From Candidatus Kapaibacterium sp. (GTDB lineage: Bacteria > Bacteroidota > Ignavibacteria > Kapaibacteriales > HRBIN21): a stretch of DNA of 16,669 bases. A model generated the notes under the pieces. That model was not told the origin of the DNA. It searched no databases and was given only the letters and a program-made list of their open reading frames with translations. The stretch lies in the NCBI GenBank assembly GCA_025055465.1, contig JANWXA010000014.1, positions 1-16,669 of the forward strand. The letters are read 5' to 3'. Positions 9,101 through 15,630 of this stretch are shown here, piece after piece. Position numbers and translations under genes: made by a program. Every line of letters begins with the position of its first letter. Position 1 is the stretch's first letter.

Positions 9101-9322
9101 TGCTGGTAGCCCTGAACCATCTATTGGAACCTGGCGCACTGGTAGCAGTTCATAGGCGAAGTGGGCAAGAGGGATCGCTGGCGCATCTTCCATCGAATGG
9201 TGGCCGGAGACAAGAGCTTCCAGGTCGGGGCCAGCGAGCAGCGAGGGCGAGGTGCGAGGGAAAGCAAAAGTTGTTGACAGTGTGCCAATAAAGAGAGCTA
9301 TTATGCTGTAGCGCTGTACCAT
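6134..9322 (-). CDS. Secreted M4 (thermolysin-like) zinc metalloprotease with C-terminal sorting domain
   Basis: This is a zinc endopeptidase of 1062 residues from ATG 9322. Residues 1-20 are a signal peptide (hydrophobic core, cut near T-F-A). Residues about 115-200 look like a fungalysin/thermolysin propeptide and about 215-320 like a PepSY-type inhibitor region. The M4 catalytic core covers about 340-648: HEFTH at 485-489 (bases 7856-7870) gives the two zinc His and the catalytic Glu. The third ligand is E509 in G-A-L-N-E-S-F-S-D, exactly 24 residues after the first His as in thermolysin. The transition-state His is H574 in D-N-G-G-V-H-Y-N-C-G. A Ser/Gly linker at about 649-659 leads to some 310 residues with repeated S-x-D-x-R-x-V-type strands resembling a WD40/TolB-like propeller. 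The last 69 residues (L-E-L-L-D-A-L-G-R-P-V-A-T-L ... A-G-R-H ... A-S-G-W-Y-A-A-R-L) match the type A sorting domain of type IX secretion. An in-frame ATG at 9376 is possible but spoils the signal peptide. Confidence 0.93.
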   Translation of the reverse strand: MVQRYSIIALFIGTLSTTFAFPRTSPSLLAGPDLEALVSGHHSMEDAPAIPLAHFAYELLPVRQVPIDGSGLPAELPTLRLFTPRIAYAPNGTPSWIELPLGVARMYDAALPLGLGTLRIPDVRSVVGLLELHRSLLKLVEPRHELALISASTDELGMVHLRFQQLYANVPIWGADLYVHLRHNGELVLVNGRYYPTPVGVPTQPKLSPAEAVKRATAAVERITVVEPLPETLVDITGAEQARTQLVIFPHPLSGSLRLCYEVTLLANAVEEYLVFVDALSGEIVWQLFNTRTLLPYAPHPSVITKPQPRLPSTLKQRSPATPQMPGRFVDATAADYFGTQRSLRVYRHDDGMHFMIWDLPSFNPSGSNPPRQIRGGAVSLTANNQEFNRNTTLYHITSPTNTWDDRVAVSAHYHAFVTDRYFRTTHSRNSYDNQGGTVHSILHFTQNGQPADNAFWNPGLNIMAFGDGYQYFYPLAASLDVVAHEFTHGVTQYAANLVYQFQSGALNESFSDLFAVMVDRDDYLIAEGTIRVPGKIALRDFGNPGNPQVLSQLPGHMGEYLNWPIERDNGGVHYNCGIPNRAAYLLIQAIGREKAERIFYRVLTQYLTRTSEFIDHRRAVIRAAQELYGQSEAQAASQAFDAVGIRDSGSGGGGSGNEVPPVQGGTWLIAAVLSDGRILLLRIADGQSGIISSDDPRTKVLLGQDGFPLSQLSTARNGDKIYFVNQQRQLAYADLTRQQFFIVNLPQLANLRNACISSDGRFVSAVTTAIDPSIYITDGQQVARLPLTPQAPDGGAVSTVWLADVMSWTPNMRDPKLAFDAFNVLPLQTGDTLAYWNIYEAHFAGPAIYELVPPNPAEYSLGNITYSNTDPDIVAFNYYSHQMGIYETILANLQTGQVAALGTSQWTYNGQPLLDVQRPTFSPDNRYVALVSPSAGLLIIADLQQRQVGALEIGLAVYHPRWFALGATGIAYEPPQTGDLWVRALPGGELLLGYALPEAAPVSLELLDALGRPVATLMTDRWQPAGRHEHRLHLLPVASGWYAARLRWKQQVSVRPFLWLR

Positions 9323-9357
9323 CTCAGGAAGCCATGATGTGCAACAGCATCCGAGGG

Positions 9358-9365
9358 TAAATATA
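9358..9365 (-). promoter_or_regulatory. Possible -10/-7 promoter element for the metalloprotease
   Basis: Read on the minus strand this is TATATTTA, 35 bases before the ATG at 9322, in the only AT-rich patch of the 83-base gap. It resembles both a sigma-70 -10 box and the Bacteroidota -7 element. No convincing upstream element at normal spacing was found (a TTTG lies only about 14 bases upstream). If real, transcription starts after the alternative ATG at 9376, which supports the 9322 start. Confidence 0.3.
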
Positions 9366-9405
9366 CCAAGTGTCATCTACAAAGCCAGCGTCGAGGCGTG
9401 ATAAC

Positions 9406-10386
9406 CTATCGCTCCGTGTGGCGAGCTAAGAGAGCTTCTCGGAGGCGCCCCTGGTGCTTCTGGAGAAGGCGACGTGCTTGATCAGCGGGAAGATTGGCTA
9501 AGAGCATGAAAAGCGCAAGCTTTGTGTTCCCCTGCGTTTCCCGAAGGGTGTGTTCAGCCGTCGCATAATCAACGTCCGCGAGGAGCATAAGGATGTGCTT
9601 GGAACGCTCGAGCAGCTTCTGGTTTGTGGGCTGTAGGTCCACCATAATGTTATGGTAGGTTTTGCCGATGCGGATCATGGCGGCGGTGGTAAGCATATTG
9701 AGGACGAGCTTCTGGGCTGTTCCGGACTTCATGCGGGTTGAACCGGCGATGACTTCGGGACCGACTTCAGGGCAGATGAGGATATGGGCGTAGCGTGCAA
9801 TTTCCATTTGTTGAACTTTCTGTCGCGGGTTGGTTGTGATCAGGATCGTCGTGGCGCCGCGTCGGTGGGCCTCTTCCAAGGCTCCGAGGACGAAGGGGGT
9901 GCGGGCAGAGGCAGCGATACCGCAGACGACGTCGTTGGCCGTAACCTGGCGGGCAGCGATAGCGGCAGCGCCGTCCTCACGGCGGTCCTCGGCGCCCTCT
10001 TGGGCCCGAAAGATAGCGGCATCTCCGCCAGCAATAATGGCTTGGACCATTTCTGGTGGGCTGCCAAATGTTGGCGGACACTCGGCCGCGTCAATAATCC
10101 CCAGCCGTCCGCTGGTACCAGCCCCGACATAAATGAGGCGCCCGCCGCGGTAGAATGCTGCCACGATGTGGTCGACGGCTGCTGCGATAGAAGGGATTTC
10201 ACGGGCTACGGCAGGAGCAACTTTGCAGTCTTCGGCGTTGATTAGCTCCAGGATGCGCTGCGTATCGGAAAGATCAATATCCCACGTTGCAGGGTTGTTC
10301 TGCTCGGTCAGCAGGGATGTGAGTTCCTGTAGAAGAGGGGAGACGGTGGATACGGGGGATGACGGCCTGGTTTCAGATGCGGCCAT
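9406..10386 (-). CDS. murQ: N-acetylmuramic acid 6-phosphate etherase
   Basis: MurQ cleaves the lactyl ether of MurNAc 6-phosphate, giving GlcNAc 6-phosphate and D-lactate in cell wall recycling; it is a cytoplasmic SIS-fold enzyme. The 326-residue product has the family start L-T-E-Q-N-N-P-A-T-W-D-I-D (about 30 residues in), the sugar phosphate loop G-A-G-T-S-G-R-L-G, and the two catalytic glutamates: E102 in A-A-E-C-P-P-T-F-G and E133 in E-G-A-E-D-R-R-E-D-G. These are 31 residues apart, as are Glu83 and Glu114 of the E. coli enzyme. The C-terminal part has the K-S-G-T-A-Q-K-L-V-L-N-M motif. ATG 10386 is chosen because a GGGCGGTGACG stretch precedes it; GTG 10410 is an alternative. The gene overlaps the end of the ClpB-like gene by 14 bases, suggesting translational coupling. 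Confidence 0.95.
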   Translation of the reverse strand: MAASETRPSSPVSTVSPLLQELTSLLTEQNNPATWDIDLSDTQRILELINAEDCKVAPAVAREIPSIAAAVDHIVAAFYRGGRLIYVGAGTSGRLGIIDAAECPPTFGSPPEMVQAIIAGGDAAIFRAQEGAEDRREDGAAAIAARQVTANDVVCGIAASARTPFVLGALEEAHRRGATTILITTNPRQKVQQMEIARYAHILICPEVGPEVIAGSTRMKSGTAQKLVLNMLTTAAMIRIGKTYHNIMVDLQPTNQKLLERSKHILMLLADVDYATAEHTLRETQGNTKLALFMLLANLPADQARRLLQKHQGRLREALLARHTER

Positions 10387-11704
10387 CGTCACCGCCCTGC
10401 CCCAGTTCACGAAGCAGCGCCTGCCGCTCTATCTCCAACTGGCGAATTCGACGCTCTAACCGGTCTAACTCTTCGGGCATGGAGTCAATTTCCATGCGCA
10501 GTTTGCTCGCGGATTCGTCAATCAAATCAATGGCTTTGTCGGGCAGAAAGCGGTCGGTAATATACCGGGCGGACAATTGTGCAGCGGCGACGATGGCGGC
10601 ATCGGTAATGCGCACGCCGTGATGCAGTTCATACCGCTCTTTCAGACCGCGCAGAATGGAGATGGTTTCTTCCACAGTGGGCTCGTCAACGTATACTTTC
10701 TGGAAGCGGCGTTCTAAGGCTGGGTCTTTTTCGATGTACTTCTGGTATTCGTCCAACGTTGTGGCACCGATACAGCGCAGCTCGCCGCGTGCTAACGGGG
10801 GCTTGAGGATGTTTGCAGCATCCACGCTTCCTTGAGCGGCGCCAGCCCCCACCAGGGTGTGCAGCTCGTCAATAAAAAGGATAATCTCACCGTTGGATTC
10901 CACGACCTCTCTGACGACAGCTTTGAGGCGCTCTTCAAACTGCCCGCGGAACTGCGTCCCGGCAACGAGTGCCGGCAAATCCAAGGCAATGATGGTCTTG
11001 GTCTTGAGCGGCTCGGGCACATCCCCTGCGAGAATACGCTGAGCTAATCCTTCAACAATGGCGGTCTTTCCAACCCCTGGTTCACCGATGAGCACGGGGT
11101 TATTCTTGGTGCGGCGGGTCAGTATCTGCATGACCCGGCGAATCTCATCCTCGCGCCCAATGACTGGATCGAGTTTTCCTTGACGGGCTTCCTCATTGAG
11201 ATTCCGTCCGTACCGCTGAAGGGCCTGGTATTTCTCTTCCGGTGTCGGGTCCGTTACTCGGTGGATTCCACGGACGCTGGCCAGAACGCGCAGAATGGTT
11301 TCTTTGGACACCCCCTGCTCCCGTAACAATTGGGAGGCAGTAGAGCGAGTTTCTGCAAGAGCCAATAGCAGATGCTCAGTGCTGATGTATTCATCCTTCA
11401 ATGTCGTTGCCTCTTGCCGTGCGGTTTCCAGCAACGTCACAAGCTCGCGCGAGAGATATTGGTCAATTGCACCGCTGACTTTTGGAAGTCGATCCAGCTC
11501 ATAACGCAGCTTGTTTTGGAGCTGTGCTACATTGACTTCCAACCTGTGTAGAATGGTGACGACTACCCCGGAGACGTCTTCCACTAACGCTGCTAAGAGG
11601 TGAAGGGGGTCTACAGTTTGATGTCCGGCTTCAGCGGCTATCTCTTGGGCGCGTTGAAGGGCTTCCTGGGACTTGAGCGTTAACTTTTGAAGGTTGATGG
11701 GCAT
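10373..11704 (-). CDS. clpB: Truncated ClpB-like AAA+ ATPase: N domain plus first ATPase module only
   Basis: The 443-residue product matches the first half of the ClpB/Hsp104 disaggregase. The N domain is residues 1 to about 150: two Clp-N repeats, K-S-Q-E-A-L-Q-R-A-Q-E-I-A and E-Y-I-S-T-E-H-L-L-L-A-L. AAA module 1 follows, with Walker A G-E-P-G-V-G-K-T at 207-214, Walker B I-I-L-F-I-D-E-L-H, sensor C-I-G-A-T-T and the arginine finger A-L-E-R-R-F. Similarity continues into the start of the coiled-coil middle domain (P-E-E-L-D-R-L-E-R-R-I-R-Q-L-E), then stops with a nine-residue tail G-Q-G-G-D-D-G-R-I. Full-length ClpB has about 860 residues; the rest of the middle domain, the second AAA module and the C-terminal domain are absent. 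The next sequence on the strand is murQ, so no downstream fragment is present. All module 1 ATPase motifs are intact, so it may still be functional. No Shine-Dalgarno or CIRCE-like heat-shock site was seen in the 70 bases before it. Confidence 0.9.
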   Translation of the reverse strand: MPINLQKLTLKSQEALQRAQEIAAEAGHQTVDPLHLLAALVEDVSGVVVTILHRLEVNVAQLQNKLRYELDRLPKVSGAIDQYLSRELVTLLETARQEATTLKDEYISTEHLLLALAETRSTASQLLREQGVSKETILRVLASVRGIHRVTDPTPEEKYQALQRYGRNLNEEARQGKLDPVIGREDEIRRVMQILTRRTKNNPVLIGEPGVGKTAIVEGLAQRILAGDVPEPLKTKTIIALDLPALVAGTQFRGQFEERLKAVVREVVESNGEIILFIDELHTLVGAGAAQGSVDAANILKPPLARGELRCIGATTLDEYQKYIEKDPALERRFQKVYVDEPTVEETISILRGLKERYELHHGVRITDAAIVAAAQLSARYITDRFLPDKAIDLIDESASKLRMEIDSMPEELDRLERRIRQLEIERQALLRELGQGGDDGRI

Positions 11705-11774
11705 AGAAGAGAGAGGAACAAGTTCGACATTTCTGGATTTGGTATTGAAAGACGAACAGCAACCATGGACGGTG

Positions 11775-12221
11775 TTAGTCTTGGGTCGGTACGCGGATGA
11801 GTGCCAGTGTTGAAGTTGCTTGGGCGATCAGAGTTTCTGTCCCGTTGCACAGGCAAAGGATGCGGGCCTCGGCAAAATGTAAGCGGTTGCCGGCATGCAA
11901 GACGCGTCCAAGGGCTTGCAGTCGCTCGCCCCTTCCTGGCTGGAAGAACAGGACGTGGAGGTCCGTCGTCACAGGTTGGAAACCCTCTGGGGTCAGTGTA
12001 AAGCTGGCGAACCCAGCAGCAACGTCTGCTAACGTGGCGATAAGCCCACCGTGCACGATACCGAGTTGCTGCTCGTGTTGTGGTTTCAGGGCAACTTCGG
12101 CAACAGCAAAGCCTGGTTCGATGTGCGTCAGTTCACAGCCTAAGTACTGCATCAGGCGCTGTCCCCGGAGGGCAGCGGTAATGGCTTCACGAAAGCGTGG
12201 ATTGGGCGGCGTCTGTTCCAT
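11775..12221 (-). CDS. PaaI-family hotdog thioesterase
   Basis: This small hotdog-fold protein of 148 residues probably hydrolyses an acyl-CoA thioester. The family signature is at residues 54-68: G-I-V-H-G-G (H57-G58-G59) followed by L-I-A-T-L-A-D, where D66 is the usual catalytic acidic residue on the central helix. The later strands (T-D-L-H-V-L-F-F-Q-P) fit the PaaI/YdiI group. The start at ATG 12221 has no clear ribosome binding site, as is common in Bacteroidota. It is divergent from ileS and lies 70 bases upstream of the ClpB-like gene on the same strand. The substrate cannot be inferred: no phenylacetate or menaquinone genes are in view. Confidence 0.88.
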   Translation of the reverse strand: MEQTPPNPRFREAITAALRGQRLMQYLGCELTHIEPGFAVAEVALKPQHEQQLGIVHGGLIATLADVAAGFASFTLTPEGFQPVTTDLHVLFFQPGRGERLQALGRVLHAGNRLHFAEARILCLCNGTETLIAQATSTLALIRVPTQD

Positions 12222-12350
12222 CGGGATTCTACGAGAAAGTATTCTACTGCTGGGCGAAATTACGCTGCCTGTGGTGGGCTGCGTGCCCCCAAGTCTATCT
12301 GCAACAAAAGCACTAAAATTGTAAACTCTGTGCGTTAGAGGCGGTCGGCA
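12222..12350. promoter_or_regulatory. Divergent intergenic region between thioesterase and ileS
   Basis: This 129-base gap must hold promoters for both directions. On the plus side TAAAAT at 12314-12319 could be a -10 box for ileS, and GAGG at 12338-12341 lies 9 bases before the ileS ATG as a ribosome binding site. On the minus side, TAGAAT occurs twice as part of the heptamer repeat ATTCTAC (plus strand 12226-12232 and 12241-12247) and could give -10 boxes for the thioesterase. No good -35 elements and no T-box-like structure were recognised. Confidence 0.4.
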
Positions 12351-15300
12351 ATGTGGTTGGAGCAGTTATCGGAACAGTTGAGTTACAAAGCGTTGGAGCG
12401 GGAAGTTCTGACCTTCTGGGAGCGTGAACGCATCTTTGAACGCTCGCTGGAGCAGCGGCGGCAAGCACCTCGGTTCCGCTTCTACGAGGGACCACCGACT
12501 GTCAACGGCAAGCCGGGCATTCACCACGTCATGTCCCGAACAATCAAGGACGTGGTGTGCCGCTACAAGGCCATGTGCGGGTACTATGTCCGGCGCCAAG
12601 CTGGTTGGGACTGCCACGGGCTGCCCATAGAGCTGGCAGTAGAGAAAGAGCTGGGGATCGTTGACAAGCGGGAGATTGAGACGACCTACGGCATAGAGCG
12701 CTTCAACCATGCCTGTAAAGAGCTCGTCTGGCGCTACATTGAGATGGAAGAGGGCTGGCGGAGTCTAACCCGCCGCATGGGCTACTGGATTGACCTCGAC
12801 AATGCCTATATCACCTGCTCCAACGAGTACATTGAGTCGCTCTGGTGGGCACTCAAGCAGTTGTTCGACCGAGGGCTGATCTATCGCGGCTTCAAGGTTG
12901 TGCCGCAGTCCCCGACGATTGAGACCCCGCTGAGCTCCCATGAGCTGGCCTTAGGCTATCGAGAGGTGCGTGACCCGAGCGTTTTCGTGCGCGTGCGGAT
13001 CGTGCAACCCAGCCGTCCGAGTCTGGAGCGGGCAGCGCTGTTGGTGTGGACGACGACCCCTTGGACTCTCTTCGGGAATGCGGCATTGGCAGCCCATCCA
13101 GAGATAACGTATGTGCTGGTGCGCAACCGCCGTCCGAATGACCCGACCGAAGCTGCCGAAGAGCTCATTCTGGCAGAGGCGTGCCTTTCCGTCTTGGAAG
13201 GGGATGTTGAGCTCTTGGAGCGCTTCCTCGGGGTAGAGCTGGTAGGAACAGTCTACGAGCAGATCTTCCCCGATCCCCCGATTGATCGCACGCAGTGCCC
13301 AAGTGCGCTGACAGTGCTTCCAGCAGAGTTCGTCACGACGGAAGAGGGGACCGGGATTGTCCATATCGCTCCAGCGTTTGGGGTAGAGGACTTTGAGTTG
13401 GGGCAGCGCTATGGGCTTCCGCTCCTGCAGCCAGTCACCCCGAATGGGCATTTCACAGAACAGGTTCGCGAGTTCGCCGGACGGGCGGTTAAGACCTTTC
13501 GGTACAACGACCGCGTAGAGGAAGGAGCCGACCGCGACATCGTTGCTGCACTGCGCCGTATGGGCAAGCTCTACCGGGCAACCTTCGACTACGTGCACAC
13601 CTATCCCCACTGCTGGAGGACGGGGAATCCTATCATCTACTACGCTCGGCTGTCGTGGTTCCTGAGGTCGCCGGCGTATAAGGAACGCATGCTGGAGCTC
13701 AATGAGCAGATTCGCTGGCAGCCCCAGGAGATCGGTGCTGGGCGCTTCGGAAACTGGCTGCAGGAGGTCAAGGAGTGGGCGCTCTCGCGCGACCGGTACT
13801 GGGGGACCCCGCTTCCCATCTGGATTAGCGAAGATGGGTCAGAGATGTTCGCCATCGGCTCAATTGCTGAGCTTATGGAGGGACTCTACGAGTTTCCGGA
13901 CGGTCGTCGAGTGCCGTTGCGGGAGGCCGGAGTAGAGATTGATCTGCATCGCCCCTTCGTGGATCGCGTCGTGTTCCTTCGTGATGGCAAGCTCTTCCGC
14001 CGTACGCCCGAGGTAGTGGATGTTTGGTTCGACTCCGGAGCAATGCCCTTTGCGCAATTCCACTACCCCTTCGAAAACCAGGAACTCTTTGCTGAACAGT
14101 TCCCTGCCGACTTCATCGCCGAAGGGGTGGACCAGACTCGCGGTTGGTTCTACACATTGCACAACTTAGCCACGGTACTCTTTGACCAGCCGGCCTTCCG
14201 CTCTGTGGTAGTCAACGAGCTCATCTTGGACAAGCAGGGGCAGAAGATGTCCAAGTCCAAGGGGAATGTCGTTGACCCCTTCGTGGTCATTGAGCGGTAC
14301 GGAGCGGATGCTGTCCGATGGTATCTTCTCTCGGCGAACCCACCGTGGAGGCCGATGCTCTTCAACGAGGAGGAGATTGGGCGCACGGTAGTGGCGAACT
14401 TCCTGCGGGCACTGGTGAACGTGTATAACTTCTTTGCGCTCTACGCCCGCATTGATGGGTTTGCGGGGACTGAGCCCGAAGTGCCCATCAGCGAACGCCC
14501 GGAGATTGACCGCTGGGTACTCTCGCGGCTGCAGGCCGTGCTACAGCAGTATCGCGAGGCAATGGACGACTACGAACTGACGCGAGCCGTCCGGCTCGTG
14601 CAGGACTTCGTCCTAGAGGATGTCTCCAACTGGTACGTCCGCCGCAATCGCCGCCGCTTCTGGAAAGGGGAACAAGACCAGGAGAAGCTGGCAGCCTACC
14701 AGACGTTGTACGCTGTGTTGAGGGGAATCCTTCCCATGATGGCGCCTGTGGCACCCTTCCTTGCTGAAGCACTCTATCAGCGTCTACGGAGGGACGACGA
14801 GCCGTCGTCCGTTCATCTGGTGGACATGCCTGAGCCAGCAGAAGCATTGCAGGATGGAGACTTGGAACGCCGTATGGTGTTGGCACGGCAGATTGTTTCG
14901 CTGGTGAGACAGTTACGGGAGTGGGCGCGCGTTAAGATCCGGCAGCCGTTGCCGCGCATTCTTATCCCGGCCGCCTCACCGCAGCGTCAGCGGGACATCC
15001 GGTCGGTGGAGACGATGATCTTAGAGGAGGTCAATGTCAAGGTAATAGAGTTTCTGCCGCCAGAAGTGGACGTTGTATACTGGACGGCAAGACCGAACTA
15101 CCGGGCGCTGGGCCGGCGTCTGGGGAAGCGGATAGCCTTGGTAGAGAAGGCCTTGGCAGAGATGCCACAGGAAGAGCTCCGCCGCTTCCACGATACTGGG
15201 CGTCTCGTGGTACGGCTGGAAGACGAATGGATAGAGTTGGGGCGCGATGAAGTAGAGCTACGTAGCCATGAAATTGAGGGTTGGTTGATAGCCAGTGAAG

Positions 15301-15605
15301 GGGATGTTACCGTTGCGTTAGACACCACGCTTACCGAAGAGCTGAGGCGCGAGGGGCTGGCACGGGAGTTTGTCTTTTGGATCCAAAATCTGCGGAAGCA
15401 AGCTGGCTTTGAAGTGACTGACCGTATCCGCATCATTTGCGTTGCGCCGCCGGAGTTGCAACGGGCTATTGAGGCTTTGCGTGATTATGTGCAACAAGAG
15501 ACTCTGGCGGAAAGCCTTATTTTTGCTCCTTGCCAGACAGGGCAAGCAATAGAGGTCAACGGCTATCGTGCGTTTGTCTGCGTTGAGCGTCTTTCCTCAG
15601 TGTAA
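12351..15605 (+). CDS. ileS: Isoleucyl-tRNA synthetase, IleRS2 (eukaryote-like) class
   Basis: This cytoplasmic class I synthetase charges tRNA-Ile; it has 1084 residues, the usual length for IleRS2. The catalytic domain opens with Y-E-G-P-P-T-V-N-G-K-P-G-I-H-H, so the HIGH signature reads GIHH (residues 56-59). It continues T-I-K-D and A-G-W-D-C-H-G-L-P-I-E. The CP1 editing domain is shown by T-T-T-P-W-T-L at 234-240 and G-T-G-I-V-H-I-A-P-A-F-G at 333-344. The second signature K-M-S-K-S is at 632-636. The anticodon-binding helical domain and a long C-terminal region follow. There is no C-terminal Cys-rich zinc site of the IleRS1 kind. It starts with M-W-L-E at ATG 12351 after GAGG. The next gene begins 25 bases after its stop, so ileS, the DksA-like gene and lspA are probably one operon. 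Since it sits in a housekeeping cluster, it is likely the main or only IleRS. Confidence 0.96.
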   Translation: MWLEQLSEQLSYKALEREVLTFWERERIFERSLEQRRQAPRFRFYEGPPTVNGKPGIHHVMSRTIKDVVCRYKAMCGYYVRRQAGWDCHGLPIELAVEKELGIVDKREIETTYGIERFNHACKELVWRYIEMEEGWRSLTRRMGYWIDLDNAYITCSNEYIESLWWALKQLFDRGLIYRGFKVVPQSPTIETPLSSHELALGYREVRDPSVFVRVRIVQPSRPSLERAALLVWTTTPWTLFGNAALAAHPEITYVLVRNRRPNDPTEAAEELILAEACLSVLEGDVELLERFLGVELVGTVYEQIFPDPPIDRTQCPSALTVLPAEFVTTEEGTGIVHIAPAFGVEDFELGQRYGLPLLQPVTPNGHFTEQVREFAGRAVKTFRYNDRVEEGADRDIVAALRRMGKLYRATFDYVHTYPHCWRTGNPIIYYARLSWFLRSPAYKERMLELNEQIRWQPQEIGAGRFGNWLQEVKEWALSRDRYWGTPLPIWISEDGSEMFAIGSIAELMEGLYEFPDGRRVPLREAGVEIDLHRPFVDRVVFLRDGKLFRRTPEVVDVWFDSGAMPFAQFHYPFENQELFAEQFPADFIAEGVDQTRGWFYTLHNLATVLFDQPAFRSVVVNELILDKQGQKMSKSKGNVVDPFVVIERYGADAVRWYLLSANPPWRPMLFNEEEIGRTVVANFLRALVNVYNFFALYARIDGFAGTEPEVPISERPEIDRWVLSRLQAVLQQYREAMDDYELTRAVRLVQDFVLEDVSNWYVRRNRRRFWKGEQDQEKLAAYQTLYAVLRGILPMMAPVAPFLAEALYQRLRRDDEPSSVHLVDMPEPAEALQDGDLERRMVLARQIVSLVRQLREWARVKIRQPLPRILIPAASPQRQRDIRSVETMILEEVNVKVIEFLPPEVDVVYWTARPNYRALGRRLGKRIALVEKALAEMPQEELRRFHDTGRLVVRLEDEWIELGRDEVELRSHEIEGWLIASEGDVTVALDTTLTEELRREGLAREFVFWIQNLRKQAGFEVTDRIRIICVAPPELQRAIEALRDYVQQETLAESLIFAPCQTGQAIEVNGYRAFVCVERLSSV

Positions 15606-15612
15606 CCAGAGT

Positions 15613-15620
15613 GAGGAGGT
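15613..15620 (+). promoter_or_regulatory. Strong Shine-Dalgarno for the DksA-like gene
   Basis: GAGGAGGT lies 10 bases before ATG 15631, the best ribosome binding site in the window. It settles the start at M-P-A-R-K-R rather than the in-frame upstream start at 15568, which lies inside ileS. Confidence 0.75.
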
Positions 15621-15630
15621 ATACAGAACA

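Noticed and set aside
9323..9376. Upstream ATG at 9376 as the metalloprotease start
   Set aside because: It would put 18 residues with three consecutive Cys before a clean signal peptide, and a TATATTTA promoter-like element lies within that segment.
10373..10410. A frameshift splitting clpB into two pieces
   Set aside because: No other frame downstream on the minus strand carries middle-domain or AAA-2 sequence; MurQ homology begins within about 30 codons of the murQ start.
11705..11774. Heat-shock promoter or CIRCE element before the ClpB-like gene
   Set aside because: Reading the 70 bases on the minus strand shows no CIRCE inverted repeat and no convincing heat-shock sigma boxes.
12222..12350. 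T-box riboswitch before ileS
   Set aside because: The gap is only 129 bases shared with a divergent gene, and neither a T-box core nor a terminator hairpin is visible.
12951..13610. 219-codon open frame antisense to ileS
   Set aside because: It covers the editing domain of ileS, whose conserved motifs are on the plus strand; no recognisable protein.
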